From contig CALLBR010000004.1 of NCBI GenBank assembly GCA_937998865.1, forward strand, positions 1 to 64,000: DNA of 64,000 nt, in the 5' to 3' direction. This document shows positions 1 to 8,990 of this stretch, piece after piece. The stretch's first letter is position 1. Each line of letters starts with the position of its first letter. A program made the translations under genes and the position numbers. The stretch comes from an uncultured bacterium. GTDB taxonomy: Bacteria; Nitrospirota; Thermodesulfovibrionia; Thermodesulfovibrionales; Thermodesulfovibrionaceae. Below the pieces are notes generated by a model. That model was not told where the DNA came from. It searched no databases and saw only the letters and a program-made list of their open reading frames with translations.

Positions 1-156
1 ATATTAAAACTTACAACAGATATAAATTTTTCAATCGATAAATTAAGAATTTCTCAGATTCATAATTTGAATATTCTCAAAAAAGAATCAACAGAGAATG
101 GTTTTAGAGTTCTAATTAATAACATTAATTTAGAAAGCATCTTAAAGCAAATCTAA
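1..156 (+). CDS. C-terminal end of an unidentified protein (partial)
   Basis: Frame 1 is open from the window edge for 51 codons and ends in TAA at 154-156. The piece is rich in Ile, Leu, Asn and Lys, without a membrane segment or recognisable motif. The alternating hydrophobic/charged pattern would fit the C-terminal regulatory tail of an ABC-transporter ATPase, but that is only a guess. The gene start lies outside the window, so no function is assigned. The next 218 nt (157-374) are very AT-rich and show no gene, only a weak AT-only dyad near 260-280. Confidence 0.5.
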   Translation: MLKLTTDINFSIDKLRISQIHNLNILKKESTENGFRVLINNINLESILKQI

Positions 157-374
157 TTGAGTTATACAATAAAAGTATTCTTATAAAATTTCTATATTTT
201 ATGAGAACAATGAGAACTAATTATCATATTCAATATAAAAAAAGCATGCCCTCTAAATAATAAATTTTTATTTATCAAAAAATCTTTTCTGAACTTTTCA
301 TTATCCTGCTGATTAATTACCGTAAATCAATCCATAAATAGACTTAAAATCTTAAATTAAATTAAAATAAGCAA

Positions 375-761
375 ATGTTTGAAGTTATAATGAAAGTCAA
401 AAGAACACTGATTACCATATTGATATTTCTTCTTACCTTTGTTCTCCTATTAGCCACAGCAGAGTTAATTTATGTGCTTATTAAAGATGTAATATCGCCT
501 CCTATTTTCCTTCTTGAGTTAGATGAACTTCTTGAAATCTTTGGTGTTTTTATGTTGGTAATAATAGGTATAGAGCTTTTAGAATCTATAACTAAAACCT
601 ATCTTAAGGAAGGAGTAGATCATGTTAAGGTTGTGTTGGCTGTTGCCATGATTGCTGTAGCAAGAAAAGTAATAATTCTGGATATAAAAGAGGTTAGTAG
701 ATTCACCATGTTAGGTATAGCAGCTATTATTCTTGCTCTTTCCATTGGATATTATTTATAA
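375..761 (+). CDS. PsiE-like integral membrane protein
   Basis: This protein of 128 residues has four hydrophobic helices (about residues 10-36, 50-68, 84-98 and 106-127) and very few polar loops. The pattern, with acidic residues between helices 1 and 2 (ELDELLEIFG) and ITKTYLKEGVDHVKV between helices 2 and 3, matches the phosphate-starvation-inducible PsiE family, whose biochemical role is unknown. It sits 19 nt upstream of the P-type ATPase start and is probably co-transcribed, so it may be a partner or regulator of that pump. A TAAAAT box at 363-368 ends 6 nt before this ATG and no ribosome-binding site is visible, so the message may be leaderless. An alternative ATG is at 390. Confidence 0.7.
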   Translation: MFEVIMKVKRTLITILIFLLTFVLLLATAELIYVLIKDVISPPIFLLELDELLEIFGVFMLVIIGIELLESITKTYLKEGVDHVKVVLAVAMIAVARKVIILDIKEVSRFTMLGIAAIILALSIGYYL

Positions 762-780
762 AAGTTTAAGAGGGACTAAT

Positions 781-3465
781 ATGAATTGGTATCAGATAAG
801 TACCAAAGATATTTATCATCAATTAAAAACTTCAGAGAAAGGTCTTAGTTCTCAAGAGGTTGAGAAAAGACTCAAAGAATATGGCTATAATAAACTGACA
901 GAAGAGGAGAGAATAAACAAACTTAAAATTTTTATACACCAGTTTGCAAGTCCTCTTATCTACATTTTGATTGTGGCTGGTATAATTACTATTGCTCTTA
1001 AGGAATACATAGATGCAGGAGTACTTTTATCTGTTGTAATTATCAATGCCTTAATTGGTTATTTTCAGGAATATAAGGCTGAACAAAGCATTAGAGCCTT
1101 AAAGAAAATGTTAATTCCTAAGGCAAGAGTTTTAAGAGAGGGAATTGAAAGAGAGATCAGCAGTGAGGAGCTTGTACCTGGTGATATTGTAATTCTCTAT
1201 TCTGGCATCCGTGTTCCTGCTGACATTAGGCTAATTCATACGGTGGAACTTAAAATTGATGAGTCTATTCTTACCGGAGAATCTGTTCCTGTAGAAAAGC
1301 ATTATCACACAATAAGGGAGGAAAATCTTACCTACGGAGATCAGAAAAACATGGCTTTCACAGGCACTATTGTTGTAAGTGGAAGAGCCAAAGGCGTTGT
1401 TGTTGAAACAGGCATGAATACTGTCTTTGGCAAGATTGCTAAACACATAAAAGAGGCAGAGACAGTTAAAGCACCCCTACAGGATAAAATAACTAAATTT
1501 GCAAATGCTATTGGAATCCTTGTTCTTTTAGCTTCCTTATTACTTTTTGTGGTTGAAGTAATAATAGGAGAGACTTTAAAGACTGCTTTTATGACAGCAG
1601 TGGCTGCAGCTGTGGCTGCTATTCCTGAAGGCCTACCAGTTGTTGTTACCATTGCCTTAGCCATTGGAGTGGCAAGAATGGCAAAACACAATGCCATAAT
1701 AAGAAAACTTCATGCTGTTGAGACCTTAGGTAGCACCACAGTCATTGGTTCTGATAAAACAGGAACATTAACAAAAAATGAAATGACAGTAAAAATAATC
1801 TACGATGGAAAAGACACCTATGAAGTGGAGGGAAGCGGTTATACACCAGAGGGAAAAATACTTTATGAAGGATTCCCCATAAATGTGAAGGAAAAACATC
1901 ATCTCATTAATGTCCTGAGAATTGGGCTTCTTTGTAATGAATCTTCTGTTTATTTGGAAGATGGAGATTATAAAATTGAGGGAGATCCAACCGAAGCTGC
2001 TCTTATTATATCAGCTATCAAAGGTGGCTTAGAAATAGAGGTGGAAAAAGAGAGATATAAACAGATTGCCCTAATTCCCTTTGAGTCTGAGAGAGGTTAC
2101 ATGGCAACTTTACATATCCATAAAGGGAAAAAATACATATATGTGAAGGGAGCACCAGAAAGAGTAATAGAAATGTGTATAAGGGATGGCTACGGAAATG
2201 ATATAGATAGAGAGAAAATACTTACCAAAGCTACAGAATTTGCAAAGAGAGGACTTAGAGTTCTTGCCTTTGCATACAGAGAGGTTTCTGATGATATAGA
2301 AGAGCTAACTTGTAAGGAAGTGGAAAAATGCGATGCAATACATGGTTTAGTCTTTGCAGGACTTCAAGGAATGATTGACCCTCCAAGGCCTGAGGCAATT
2401 GAGGCAATTAAAGGTTGTAAAAAAGCTGGAATAAGAGTAATTATGATAACAGGAGATCATGCTGTTACTGCCAAAGCTATAGGCGAAATGCTTGGTATTG
2501 GTGAGTCAAAATCAAAAGTTCTTACGGGAAAAGATCTCTCAAAAATGAGCGATGAAGAACTCTTTCAGATAGTAAAAGAAGTATCAATTTACGCCAGAGT
2601 TTCCCCTGAGCATAAACTGAGAATTGTAGAGCAATTAAAGCGAAATGGTGAAATAGTAGCAGTTACAGGCGATGGAGTAAATGATGCTCCAGCCTTAAAA
2701 GCAGCTCATATAGGTATTGCCATGGGTAAAAGCGGTACTGATGTGGCAAAAGAGGCTTCTGATATGGTTCTTGCTGATGACAATTTTGTAAGTATTTTCA
2801 ATGCTGTAAGAGAGGGTAGAATTGTCTTCGATAACATAAGAAAGGTTACCTTCTTTTTGATTCCCACTGGCGTTGCTTCCATTATCTCTATTATTTTTGC
2901 AATAGTTTTTGGTTTTCCTATACCTTATTTGCCTGCTCAGATTCTTTGGATTAATTTTGTAACCAATGCCATTCAAGACATTGCTCTTGCTTTTGAACCT
3001 GGTGAAAAAGGAGTCTTGGAGAGACCTCCCAGAGATCCAAAGGAGGGAATCATGTCAAGAGTTTTGATTGAAAGAACAATCATTGTGGGAACATTAATAT
3101 CTCTTGGAGTGATTTATACTTTCATGAATTCCTTAGAATCTGGAGCATCCATTGAAAAAGCAAGAACAATTGCAGTAACCACAATGGTATTTTTCCAATT
3201 TTTCCAAGCCTGGAACAGCCGTTCTGAATATGAATCTGTCTTCAAAATCAACCCCTTAAGTAATAAAATTCTCTTTATAGGGCTTATCTTTGCCACATTT
3301 GCTCAAATTGCCTTTGTGTATTCACCAGCTCTTCAATGGGTTTTTAGAACTGAAGCAATTTCATTTGAGGATTGGAGGAATATTATCTTGGTCTCTCTCT
3401 CTGTAATAGGAGTTGTAGAGATTGATAAATGGTTCAGAAGAAGAAAAAGACTAAAAAGAGCATGA
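781..3465 (+). CDS. Cation-transporting P-type ATPase (P2-like, HAD-IC family)
   Basis: An ATP-driven inner-membrane cation pump of 894 residues. The sequence shows an N-terminal cation-ATPase domain, the actuator motif LTGESVPVEK, the M4 motif AAIPEGLP, the phosphorylation loop SDKTGTLTKNE (Asp about residue 325), KGAPE in the nucleotide domain and TGDGVNDAPALK in the hinge. M6 carries WINFVTNAIQDIALAFEP. The overall plan is that of SERCA/PMR1-type P2 pumps, but the M5 and M6 ligand positions differ from SERCA, so the ion is uncertain. I chose the ATG at 781, preceded by AGAGGG, over an upstream in-frame start at 733 that would overlap the PsiE-like gene. It follows that gene by 19 nt and is probably in one operon with it. 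Confidence 0.9.
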   Translation: MNWYQISTKDIYHQLKTSEKGLSSQEVEKRLKEYGYNKLTEEERINKLKIFIHQFASPLIYILIVAGIITIALKEYIDAGVLLSVVIINALIGYFQEYKAEQSIRALKKMLIPKARVLREGIEREISSEELVPGDIVILYSGIRVPADIRLIHTVELKIDESILTGESVPVEKHYHTIREENLTYGDQKNMAFTGTIVVSGRAKGVVVETGMNTVFGKIAKHIKEAETVKAPLQDKITKFANAIGILVLLASLLLFVVEVIIGETLKTAFMTAVAAAVAAIPEGLPVVVTIALAIGVARMAKHNAIIRKLHAVETLGSTTVIGSDKTGTLTKNEMTVKIIYDGKDTYEVEGSGYTPEGKILYEGFPINVKEKHHLINVLRIGLLCNESSVYLEDGDYKIEGDPTEAALIISAIKGGLEIEVEKERYKQIALIPFESERGYMATLHIHKGKKYIYVKGAPERVIEMCIRDGYGNDIDREKILTKATEFAKRGLRVLAFAYREVSDDIEELTCKEVEKCDAIHGLVFAGLQGMIDPPRPEAIEAIKGCKKAGIRVIMITGDHAVTAKAIGEMLGIGESKSKVLTGKDLSKMSDEELFQIVKEVSIYARVSPEHKLRIVEQLKRNGEIVAVTGDGVNDAPALKAAHIGIAMGKSGTDVAKEASDMVLADDNFVSIFNAVREGRIVFDNIRKVTFFLIPTGVASIISIIFAIVFGFPIPYLPAQILWINFVTNAIQDIALAFEPGEKGVLERPPRDPKEGIMSRVLIERTIIVGTLISLGVIYTFMNSLESGASIEKARTIAVTTMVFFQFFQAWNSRSEYESVFKINPLSNKILFIGLIFATFAQIAFVYSPALQWVFRTEAISFEDWRNIILVSLSVIGVVEIDKWFRRRKRLKRA

Positions 3466-3585
3466 ATTCATATCTATTAATTCGTGAAGATATATTTTCT
3501 AACTTCTGCATGAGTTCAAAAGAGATGTAACTTTAGCGCCCTTTAATCATGATAAAGTATCATAAAGATTAAATTCCTTAAAAAT

Positions 3586-3594
3586 TGTTATAAT
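3586..3594 (+). promoter_or_regulatory. Extended -10 promoter element for mtnA
   Basis: TGTTATAAT is a perfect extended -10 box. It ends exactly where the first possible ATG (3595) begins, so transcription would start at or near the second ATG (3601), giving a leaderless mRNA. No good -35 box is visible. A short dyad ATGATA-AAG-TATCAT lies at 3549-3563 just upstream and could be an operator. Confidence 0.55.
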
Positions 3595-3600
3595 ATGCCT

Positions 3601-4659
3601 ATGCTTCTTTCAATAAAATGGGAAAATGACAAAGTTTACATCCTTGATCAAAGAAAGCTACCCCAGGAGATTGAATTTATTGAGTGTAAGGATCATGAAG
3701 AGGTAGCAAAAGCAATAGAAAATCTTTCCATTAGAGGAGCTCCTGCTATTGGAATAGCTTCTGCAATGGCGGTAGCCTTAGCATCCATGAATATGAATTT
3801 CTCTAAAAGTAGACAATTATATGAAAAGCTTACTCCTGTTTTCAGAAGACTCATTTCTACTCGTCCCACAGCAGTCAACATAAAATGGGCTATTGACAGA
3901 ATGAAAAGGCTGATAAAAAACAATTTACATCTAAGCCCTCATGAATTAAAGACTCTCCTAAAGGAGGAAGCTCTAAAAATCCAAAAGGAAGATATAGAGA
4001 TAAATAGAAAAATAGGGGAATTCACATTACCTCTCTTTAAAAATAATTGCACTGTTATGACTTATTGCAATGCAGGATCCTTAGCAACAGGCGGATTTGG
4101 AACAGCTACAGCAGGAATGTATCTTGCAAAAGAAAAAGGAATAAAATTTAGAGTATTTGCCTGTGAAACAAGACCAGTACTCCAAGGAGCAAGGCTTACA
4201 GCTTTTGAATTAAAGGAGGCTGGTATAGATGTTACACTCCTTCCTGACAATACTGCAGGAGCTCTTTTAAGAAAGGGTATTGTAGATTTTGTGATTGTTG
4301 GAACAGACAGAACTGTAAAAAATGGAGATGTGGCAAATAAAATAGGAACTTACACCTTAGCAGTGCTTTGCAAGGAAAATAGGATTCCTTTTTATGTGGC
4401 AGCTCCTACTTCAAGCATCGACTTAAAGATTAAATCTGGGGATGAAATTCCTATTGAAGAAAGAGATGCAGAAGAAGTGACAACCATAAGAAACATACGA
4501 ATTGCACCGGAGGGTGTAAAAGCTATAAACATGGCTTTTGATGTAACACCAGCAAAATATGTTACAGCAATAATCACTGAAAAAGGAGCTTTTTTACCAA
4601 AACATATAAAATACATAAAAAATTCAGATAAGATTGAAAACCTGAGGCTTAATCTGTGA
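3601..4659 (+). CDS. mtnA: S-methyl-5-thioribose-1-phosphate isomerase
   Basis: Cytosolic enzyme of methionine salvage that isomerises methylthioribose-1-phosphate to methylthioribulose-1-phosphate. The protein has about 352 residues, normal for MtnA and its eIF2B-like relatives. It carries the N-terminal [25 protein letters not shown], the catalytic-Cys motif [12 protein letters not shown] (Cys about 156-158) and the catalytic-Asp motif [19 protein letters not shown]. The start could be 3595 or 3601; the -10 box ending at 3594 favours 3601. Its stop overlaps the GTG start of the prenyl synthase gene by 4 nt. No other mtn genes are in the window, so the rest of the pathway must be elsewhere or different. 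Confidence 0.93.
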   Translation: MLLSIKWENDKVYILDQRKLPQEIEFIECKDHEEVAKAIENLSIRGAPAIGIASAMAVALASMNMNFSKSRQLYEKLTPVFRRLISTRPTAVNIKWAIDRMKRLIKNNLHLSPHELKTLLKEEALKIQKEDIEINRKIGEFTLPLFKNNCTVMTYCNAGSLATGGFGTATAGMYLAKEKGIKFRVFACETRPVLQGARLTAFELKEAGIDVTLLPDNTAGALLRKGIVDFVIVGTDRTVKNGDVANKIGTYTLAVLCKENRIPFYVAAPTSSIDLKIKSGDEIPIEERDAEEVTTIRNIRIAPEGVKAINMAFDVTPAKYVTAIITEKGAFLPKHIKYIKNSDKIENLRLNL

Positions 4660-5624
4660 TTCTCAATTCAGTATTTGAGCAATATCGAGAGGAATTAAAG
4701 GAAGTAGAAAAGGAATTAATAAAAATTTTTGAGTCAGAAGCCGCTCTAATACCTACCATTGGTTCCTACTTAGTAAACTCTGGAGGCAAAAGGCTTAGGC
4801 CTCTCTTCTTACTTCTTAGTGCTGATCTGGTGGGATACACTGAATACAAGAGGGTCCTATTAGCAGCAGTAATAGAGGCTCTTCATACAGCAAGTTTACT
4901 TCACGATGATGTTGTAGATGAGGCAGAGATGCGAAGAGGTAAGAAATCTGCTAACAAAATATGGGGTAATAAGGTTGCAGTACTTCTGGGAGATTATCTA
5001 TACGCAAAGGCTTTACATTTAAGTGTACTGCAGGAAAGTTTACCTATCATGGAGGCTTTATCTTGGGCAACCTCTCAGATGGCAGAGGGAGAAATTCTTC
5101 AACTAATGAAAGCTGGAGATCCTTCCATCACTTTTGAGGAATATATAAAAATAATAACTGGCAAAACTGCGGGACTCATAACTGCTGCCTGTAGAATTGC
5201 TGGACTTCTTGCCCAATTACCAGAGGAGAAAATCCAAGCATTAACAGATTTTGGCCATAACATAGGCATAGCTTTCCAAATGACAGATGACATACTTGAT
5301 TATATAGCTGATGAGATAACATTAGGTAAAAAATTAGGGAAGGACCTTATGGAGGGGAAGATAACTCTTCCTTTAATAGAATTATTGAAACGAGGAGAAG
5401 AAAAAGCTGAAATTATTGAAATAATAAAGAGTGAAGACTTTTCTGAGAAAAATCTCTCAAAAATTTTTTTCTATATCAAGAAATACAATTGCATAAATAC
5501 TTCCCTGCAGATAGCAAAAACTTATATTGAAAATGCAAAAAAAGCTTTAATGCTTTTCCCTTCTTCTCCTTACAAGCAAATTCTTTTTCAAATATCAGAC
5601 TATATACTTCAGAGGAAAAAGTGA
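4656..5624 (+). CDS. trans-Polyprenyl diphosphate synthase (IspA/IspB family)
   Basis: Condenses isopentenyl diphosphate units onto an allylic primer to make a linear polyprenyl diphosphate, typically a quinone side chain or shorter prenyl precursor. Both Asp-rich Mg-binding motifs are present: [14 protein letters not shown] (about residues 83-96) and [12 protein letters not shown] (about 208-219), with GGKRLRPL near residue 43. Length (322) fits long-chain octaprenyl-type synthases, but product length cannot be read from sequence by eye. The start is GTG in a GTGA overlap with the mtnA stop codon, implying translational coupling. surE starts one base after its stop. Confidence 0.9.
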   Translation: MILNSVFEQYREELKEVEKELIKIFESEAALIPTIGSYLVNSGGKRLRPLFLLLSADLVGYTEYKRVLLAAVIEALHTASLLHDDVVDEAEMRRGKKSANKIWGNKVAVLLGDYLYAKALHLSVLQESLPIMEALSWATSQMAEGEILQLMKAGDPSITFEEYIKIITGKTAGLITAACRIAGLLAQLPEEKIQALTDFGHNIGIAFQMTDDILDYIADEITLGKKLGKDLMEGKITLPLIELLKRGEEKAEIIEIIKSEDFSEKNLSKIFFYIKKYNCINTSLQIAKTYIENAKKALMLFPSSPYKQILFQISDYILQRKK

Positions 5625-5625
5625 T

Positions 5626-6381
5626 ATGGCTCTAATACTTGTGACAAATGATGACGGATTTTTTTCAAAGGGAATACAAATCCTTGCTGAGGCATTAAAG
5701 GAACTGGGTGATGTTTATATTGTTGCTCCTGATAGAGACCGTTCAGCTGTAAGTCATGCTCTTACCATGCACAGACCTCTTAGAGTGGACTTAATCCGAG
5801 ACAGATGTTATAGTGTAAACGGTACTCCTACTGATTGCGTAGTAGTGGGAGTCAAGAAACTCTTACCTCGCCAGCCTGACCTTTTAGTGTCTGGTATCAA
5901 TAAAGGTGCCAACTTAGGCGAGGATGTTACTTACTCAGGTACTGTTTCAGCAGCTATTGAAGGAACTATTTTGGGAGTACCCTCCTTTGCAATTTCTCTC
6001 GTAGGAGATAGACCTTTTAAGTATGAAACAGCAAGCTATTTTTCAATAAAAATTGCCAAATTTATTCTTAAAAGGGGGCTTCCACAAGACACTCTCTTGA
6101 ATGTAAATGTTCCCAATAAAAGTGTAGAAGATATAAAAGGAATAAAAGTTACAAGGCAAGGTAAAAGGTCCTATGAAAACTCAATCCATGAAATCTACTC
6201 TCCTTGGGGAGAAAAACAGTACTGGATTGGAGGAGGAGTTGTATCTTGGCATGAAATGGAAAATACTGATATTCAAGCTATTATGGAAGGGCATGTATCT
6301 GTAACTCCCTTACATATAGACTTAACAAATTATCAAGCCTTAGATTATCTCATAAAAAATGCAATTGAAGAAAGCTTATGA
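5626..6381 (+). CDS. surE: 5'/3'-nucleotidase SurE
   Basis: Metal-dependent phosphatase that removes phosphate from nucleoside monophosphates. At 251 residues it matches the family. The N-terminus has ILVTNDDGFFSKG with the paired metal-binding Asp, followed by APDRDRSAVSHALTM, VNGTPTDCV and SGINKGANLGEDVTYSGTV, all diagnostic of SurE. It is preceded by AGAGGAAAAA as ribosome-binding site. SurE and Pcm genes are commonly neighbours in bacteria; here they are separated only by the flavoprotein gene, whose start overlaps surE by 23 nt. Confidence 0.95.
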   Translation: MALILVTNDDGFFSKGIQILAEALKELGDVYIVAPDRDRSAVSHALTMHRPLRVDLIRDRCYSVNGTPTDCVVVGVKKLLPRQPDLLVSGINKGANLGEDVTYSGTVSAAIEGTILGVPSFAISLVGDRPFKYETASYFSIKIAKFILKRGLPQDTLLNVNVPNKSVEDIKGIKVTRQGKRSYENSIHEIYSPWGEKQYWIGGGVVSWHEMENTDIQAIMEGHVSVTPLHIDLTNYQALDYLIKNAIEESL

Positions 6382-7744
6382 TGTCATAATAGTTGGTGCA
6401 GGACCTGCGGGAATATTTACAGCTTTAGAACTAACTAAAAAAGCATCTCTTGAGGTATTAATTATTGAAAAAGGTAAAAGCATTGAGACAAGAAAATGTC
6501 CTGCAGTAGATAGTGGCAAATGCATTCATTGCCCTGTCTGTGACATTTTAAGTGGATGGGGCGGAGCTGGCGCTTACAGCGATGGTAAATTAAATTTATC
6601 TCCCTCTATAGGAGGTCATTTAGCTCGCTATATTACCACGGAAAGACTTGAAGAACTTATTGATTATGTTGACAAAATATATATCCAATACGGAGCACCT
6701 AAGCGAGTTTATGAGCCTCCAGCAAAGACTATTGAAAATATCAAGAAGGAGGCTTCCAAGGCAGGGCTTCTTTTTATTCCTTCCAGAATTAGACACATAG
6801 GTACTGAAAGATGCTTTCAGATTCTTAAGGCGCTGAAGGAGGATTTGCAGAGAAAGATTCACTTAATTTTTAATATGCCGGCAAAGAAAATCCTCATAAA
6901 AAATGGAAAATTAAAAGGAATAGAGCTTAAAGATGGAAGACAAATTATGGCAAAATACATCGTCTTAGCTCCTGGTAGAGGTGGCAGTAGTTGGCTGAGT
7001 GAAGAGGTTCAGAGACTTAAACTGAAAACAGAATTAAATCCTGTTGATATAGGGGTAAGAGTAGAGGTTTCTGCTTCAATACTTGAACATCTTACAAGCC
7101 TTCTTTATGAGCCTAAGTTTATTTATTATTCTAAAACATTTGATGATATGGTAAGAACCTTTTGTGTTAATCCTCATGGAGAAGTTGTAAGAGAGAATAT
7201 AAATGGAGTATGGACTGTAAATGGACACAGTTATGGAGGTAAGAAAACTGACAACACCAATTTTGCAATCCTTTCAAGCACATATTTTACAGAACCTTTT
7301 AAGGAGCCAATACTTTATGGACAATATATTGCAAAACTAGCAAATTTTCTTGGTCAAGGAGTTTTAATCCAAAGATTAGGTGATTTGAAAAAAGGTAGAA
7401 GATCAACTTTAGAACGAATATCTCGTAATCCAGTAAGACCAACCCTTAAGGATGCCACTGCAGGAGATTTGAGCTTTGTTCTACCTTATCGATATGTGGT
7501 AAATATAACTGAAATGCTTGAAGCTCTTGACAAAATAGCACCAGGCATAAATTCTCCACAAACTCTTCTTTATGGAGTAGAAGTAAAGCTCTACAGCATG
7601 CGGCTTAAGTTAAACAATTTTCTTGAAACGGAAATTGAGAATCTTTTCGCTGCTGGTGATGGTGCAGGTATTTCTAGGGGCTTGATTCAAGCCTCTGTAT
7701 CTGGTATCCTTATAGCAAGGGAGATAATTAGAAGAAATGGATAG
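6359..7744 (+). CDS. FAD-dependent oxidoreductase, COG2509-like
   Basis: A 461-residue flavoprotein with an N-terminal Rossmann FAD motif (VIIVGAGPAGIFTALEL), an Glu/Lys second strand (IIEKG) and a C-terminal FAD-binding segment (LFAAGDGAGISRGLIQAS). Between them a Cys-rich loop, with KCPAVDSGKC and IHCPVCD near residues 41-62, is followed by GWGGAGAYSDGKLN. This arrangement is typical of uncharacterised FAD-dependent dehydrogenases of the COG2509 type; the substrate is unknown. The Cys loop could bind a metal or act in redox chemistry, which is inference. Translation is probably coupled to surE (23-nt overlap) and pcm (8-nt overlap). Confidence 0.8.
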   Translation: MQLKKAYDVIIVGAGPAGIFTALELTKKASLEVLIIEKGKSIETRKCPAVDSGKCIHCPVCDILSGWGGAGAYSDGKLNLSPSIGGHLARYITTERLEELIDYVDKIYIQYGAPKRVYEPPAKTIENIKKEASKAGLLFIPSRIRHIGTERCFQILKALKEDLQRKIHLIFNMPAKKILIKNGKLKGIELKDGRQIMAKYIVLAPGRGGSSWLSEEVQRLKLKTELNPVDIGVRVEVSASILEHLTSLLYEPKFIYYSKTFDDMVRTFCVNPHGEVVRENINGVWTVNGHSYGGKKTDNTNFAILSSTYFTEPFKEPILYGQYIAKLANFLGQGVLIQRLGDLKKGRRSTLERISRNPVRPTLKDATAGDLSFVLPYRYVVNITEMLEALDKIAPGINSPQTLLYGVEVKLYSMRLKLNNFLETEIENLFAAGDGAGISRGLIQASVSGILIAREIIRRNG

Positions 7745-8381
7745 ATTTGAAAAATTAAGAGAATGGATGGTTGAAAATCAAATCATAGAGAGAGGTATAA
7801 AGGACAAGGCTGTTATTGCAGCATTGAAAAAAGTTCCAAGACATCTTTTTGTGCCTGAAGACATCGTTGATGATGCCTATGACGATAGAGCCTTGCCAAT
7901 TGGTTATGGTCAAACAATCTCTCAGCCCTACATAGTAGCATTGATGACAGAGCTTCTTGAACTTAAAGGTGATGAGAGGGTTCTTGAGATAGGAACAGGC
8001 TCTGGATATCAGGCAGCTATTCTTGCAGAACTTGTAAAAGAGGTTTACACTATTGAGAGAGTCGAGGCTTTGGCAATGAAGGCAAAAAAGATATTTGAAA
8101 AATTAGGCTACAGTAACATAAAAGTTTATATTAAAGATGGCACAGAAGGGATACCTGAAGAAGCACCTTTTGATAGGATTATCATAACAGCAGCCACTCC
8201 TAAGCTTCCTGACCCCCTTATAACTCAACTTAAAGAAGGAGGTATAATTGTGGCTCCTGTAGGTGAAAGGTATTCTCAATATCTCCTTAAAGCAAGAAAA
8301 AAACAAGGTGAACTTGAAGAGCATTATCTTATTCCTGTTGCCTTTGTTCCTTTAATCGGAAAGTATGGCTTCGATTCATAA
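7737..8381 (+). CDS. pcm: Protein-L-isoaspartate O-methyltransferase
   Basis: Uses S-adenosylmethionine to methylate L-isoaspartyl residues in damaged proteins, starting their repair. The 214-residue length is standard. Motifs seen are LPIGYGQTISQPYIVALM (substrate site), VLEIGTGSGYQAAILAEL (SAM motif I) and FDRIIITAATPKLPDPL. It is the last gene of the mtnA run, overlapping the flavoprotein gene by 8 nt. The 236 nt after its stop (8382-8617) hold no gene; an imperfect stem (GCATTA at 8449 with TAATGC at 8481) is the only structure I noticed. Confidence 0.95.
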   Translation: MDRFEKLREWMVENQIIERGIKDKAVIAALKKVPRHLFVPEDIVDDAYDDRALPIGYGQTISQPYIVALMTELLELKGDERVLEIGTGSGYQAAILAELVKEVYTIERVEALAMKAKKIFEKLGYSNIKVYIKDGTEGIPEEAPFDRIIITAATPKLPDPLITQLKEGGIIVAPVGERYSQYLLKARKKQGELEEHYLIPVAFVPLIGKYGFDS

Positions 8382-8581
8382 TTTAAAACTTAACTCTCTT
8401 CTTTCTTCTAATTATTTAAAAATGAAAAGTTAGCTTCTTTTCTTTCTTGCATTAAGGATAAAGAGACCTTCCTTTGTGGCTAATGCTCTTTACAACTTAT
8501 CCACCAGCCTATTTTTCAAAAGAGTCATTGCTAAGGTTACGAATTTAGCCATATCAATTCTTTTCTTTTATTGATGGCAAT

Positions 8582-8610
8582 TTGAATTTTTGAAGGAAAT
8601 TCTATAAAAT
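8582..8610 (+). promoter_or_regulatory. Putative promoter of the cupin gene
   Basis: TTGAAT (8582-8587), 17-nt spacer and TAAAAT (8605-8610). The start codon at 8618 follows after 7 nt and no ribosome-binding site is present, so the transcript may be leaderless. Confidence 0.45.
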
Positions 8611-8617
8611 TGATTAT

Positions 8618-8956
8618 ATGAAAATTTTTAACATAAAGAACAATTTAAAATCTTTAGCCTCTGGTGAATTTATAATTGGTTCTGAACTTACAAATTCCCA
8701 TGCTTGTTATATGATCTATGGTGTAATACAAAAGGGTGAAAAAAATAGACTCATTAAGCCAGGGAAAGGTCATGAGGAAATAGTCTTAATACTTAAGGGA
8801 GAGGTTAAGGTTTCAGGAAAGTGGGAAGGAACTCTTTCAGAGGGAGACTCTTTTCATATCATTGAGGATGAATTTTTGTATTTTGAAAATCAATCTCATT
8901 CAGAAGTTATTTATGTAATAGCTGGAGGCCATTCCCAAAAGGGGCATCATCATTAA
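8618..8956 (+). CDS. Small single-domain cupin protein
   Basis: A 112-residue beta-barrel protein. Cupin motif 1 is recognisable around GKGHEEIVLILKGEVKVSG and motif 2 around GDSFHIIEDEFLYFENQS. The His and Glu of motif 1 are candidate metal ligands. The C-terminus ends in a His-rich tail (HSQKGHHH), which may bind metal. The family is functionally diverse and no substrate can be given. The SDR/DUF2867 gene follows 34 nt downstream on the same strand. Confidence 0.75.
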   Translation: MKIFNIKNNLKSLASGEFIIGSELTNSHACYMIYGVIQKGEKNRLIKPGKGHEEIVLILKGEVKVSGKWEGTLSEGDSFHIIEDEFLYFENQSHSEVIYVIAGGHSQKGHHH

Positions 8957-8990
8957 TGAGATATTTTTATAAAAATTTGGAGTAAAACCT

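Noticed and set aside
157..374. RNA gene or strong terminator in the first gap
   Set aside because: Only a weak AT-only dyad is present; no tRNA-like or GC-rich stem structure was seen.
733..780. Upstream start for the P-type ATPase
   Set aside because: It lies inside the PsiE-like gene; the ATG at 781 has a ribosome-binding site and matches the family N-terminus.
1341..1697. Minus-strand frame of 118 codons inside the P-type ATPase
   Set aside because: Antisense shadow of a strongly conserved gene, low-complexity Ala/Thr composition.
8466..8564. Short minus-strand frame of about 20 codons in the pcm-cupin gap, possible gene relic
   Set aside because: Too short, no homology sign and weak start context; probably chance in AT-rich DNA.
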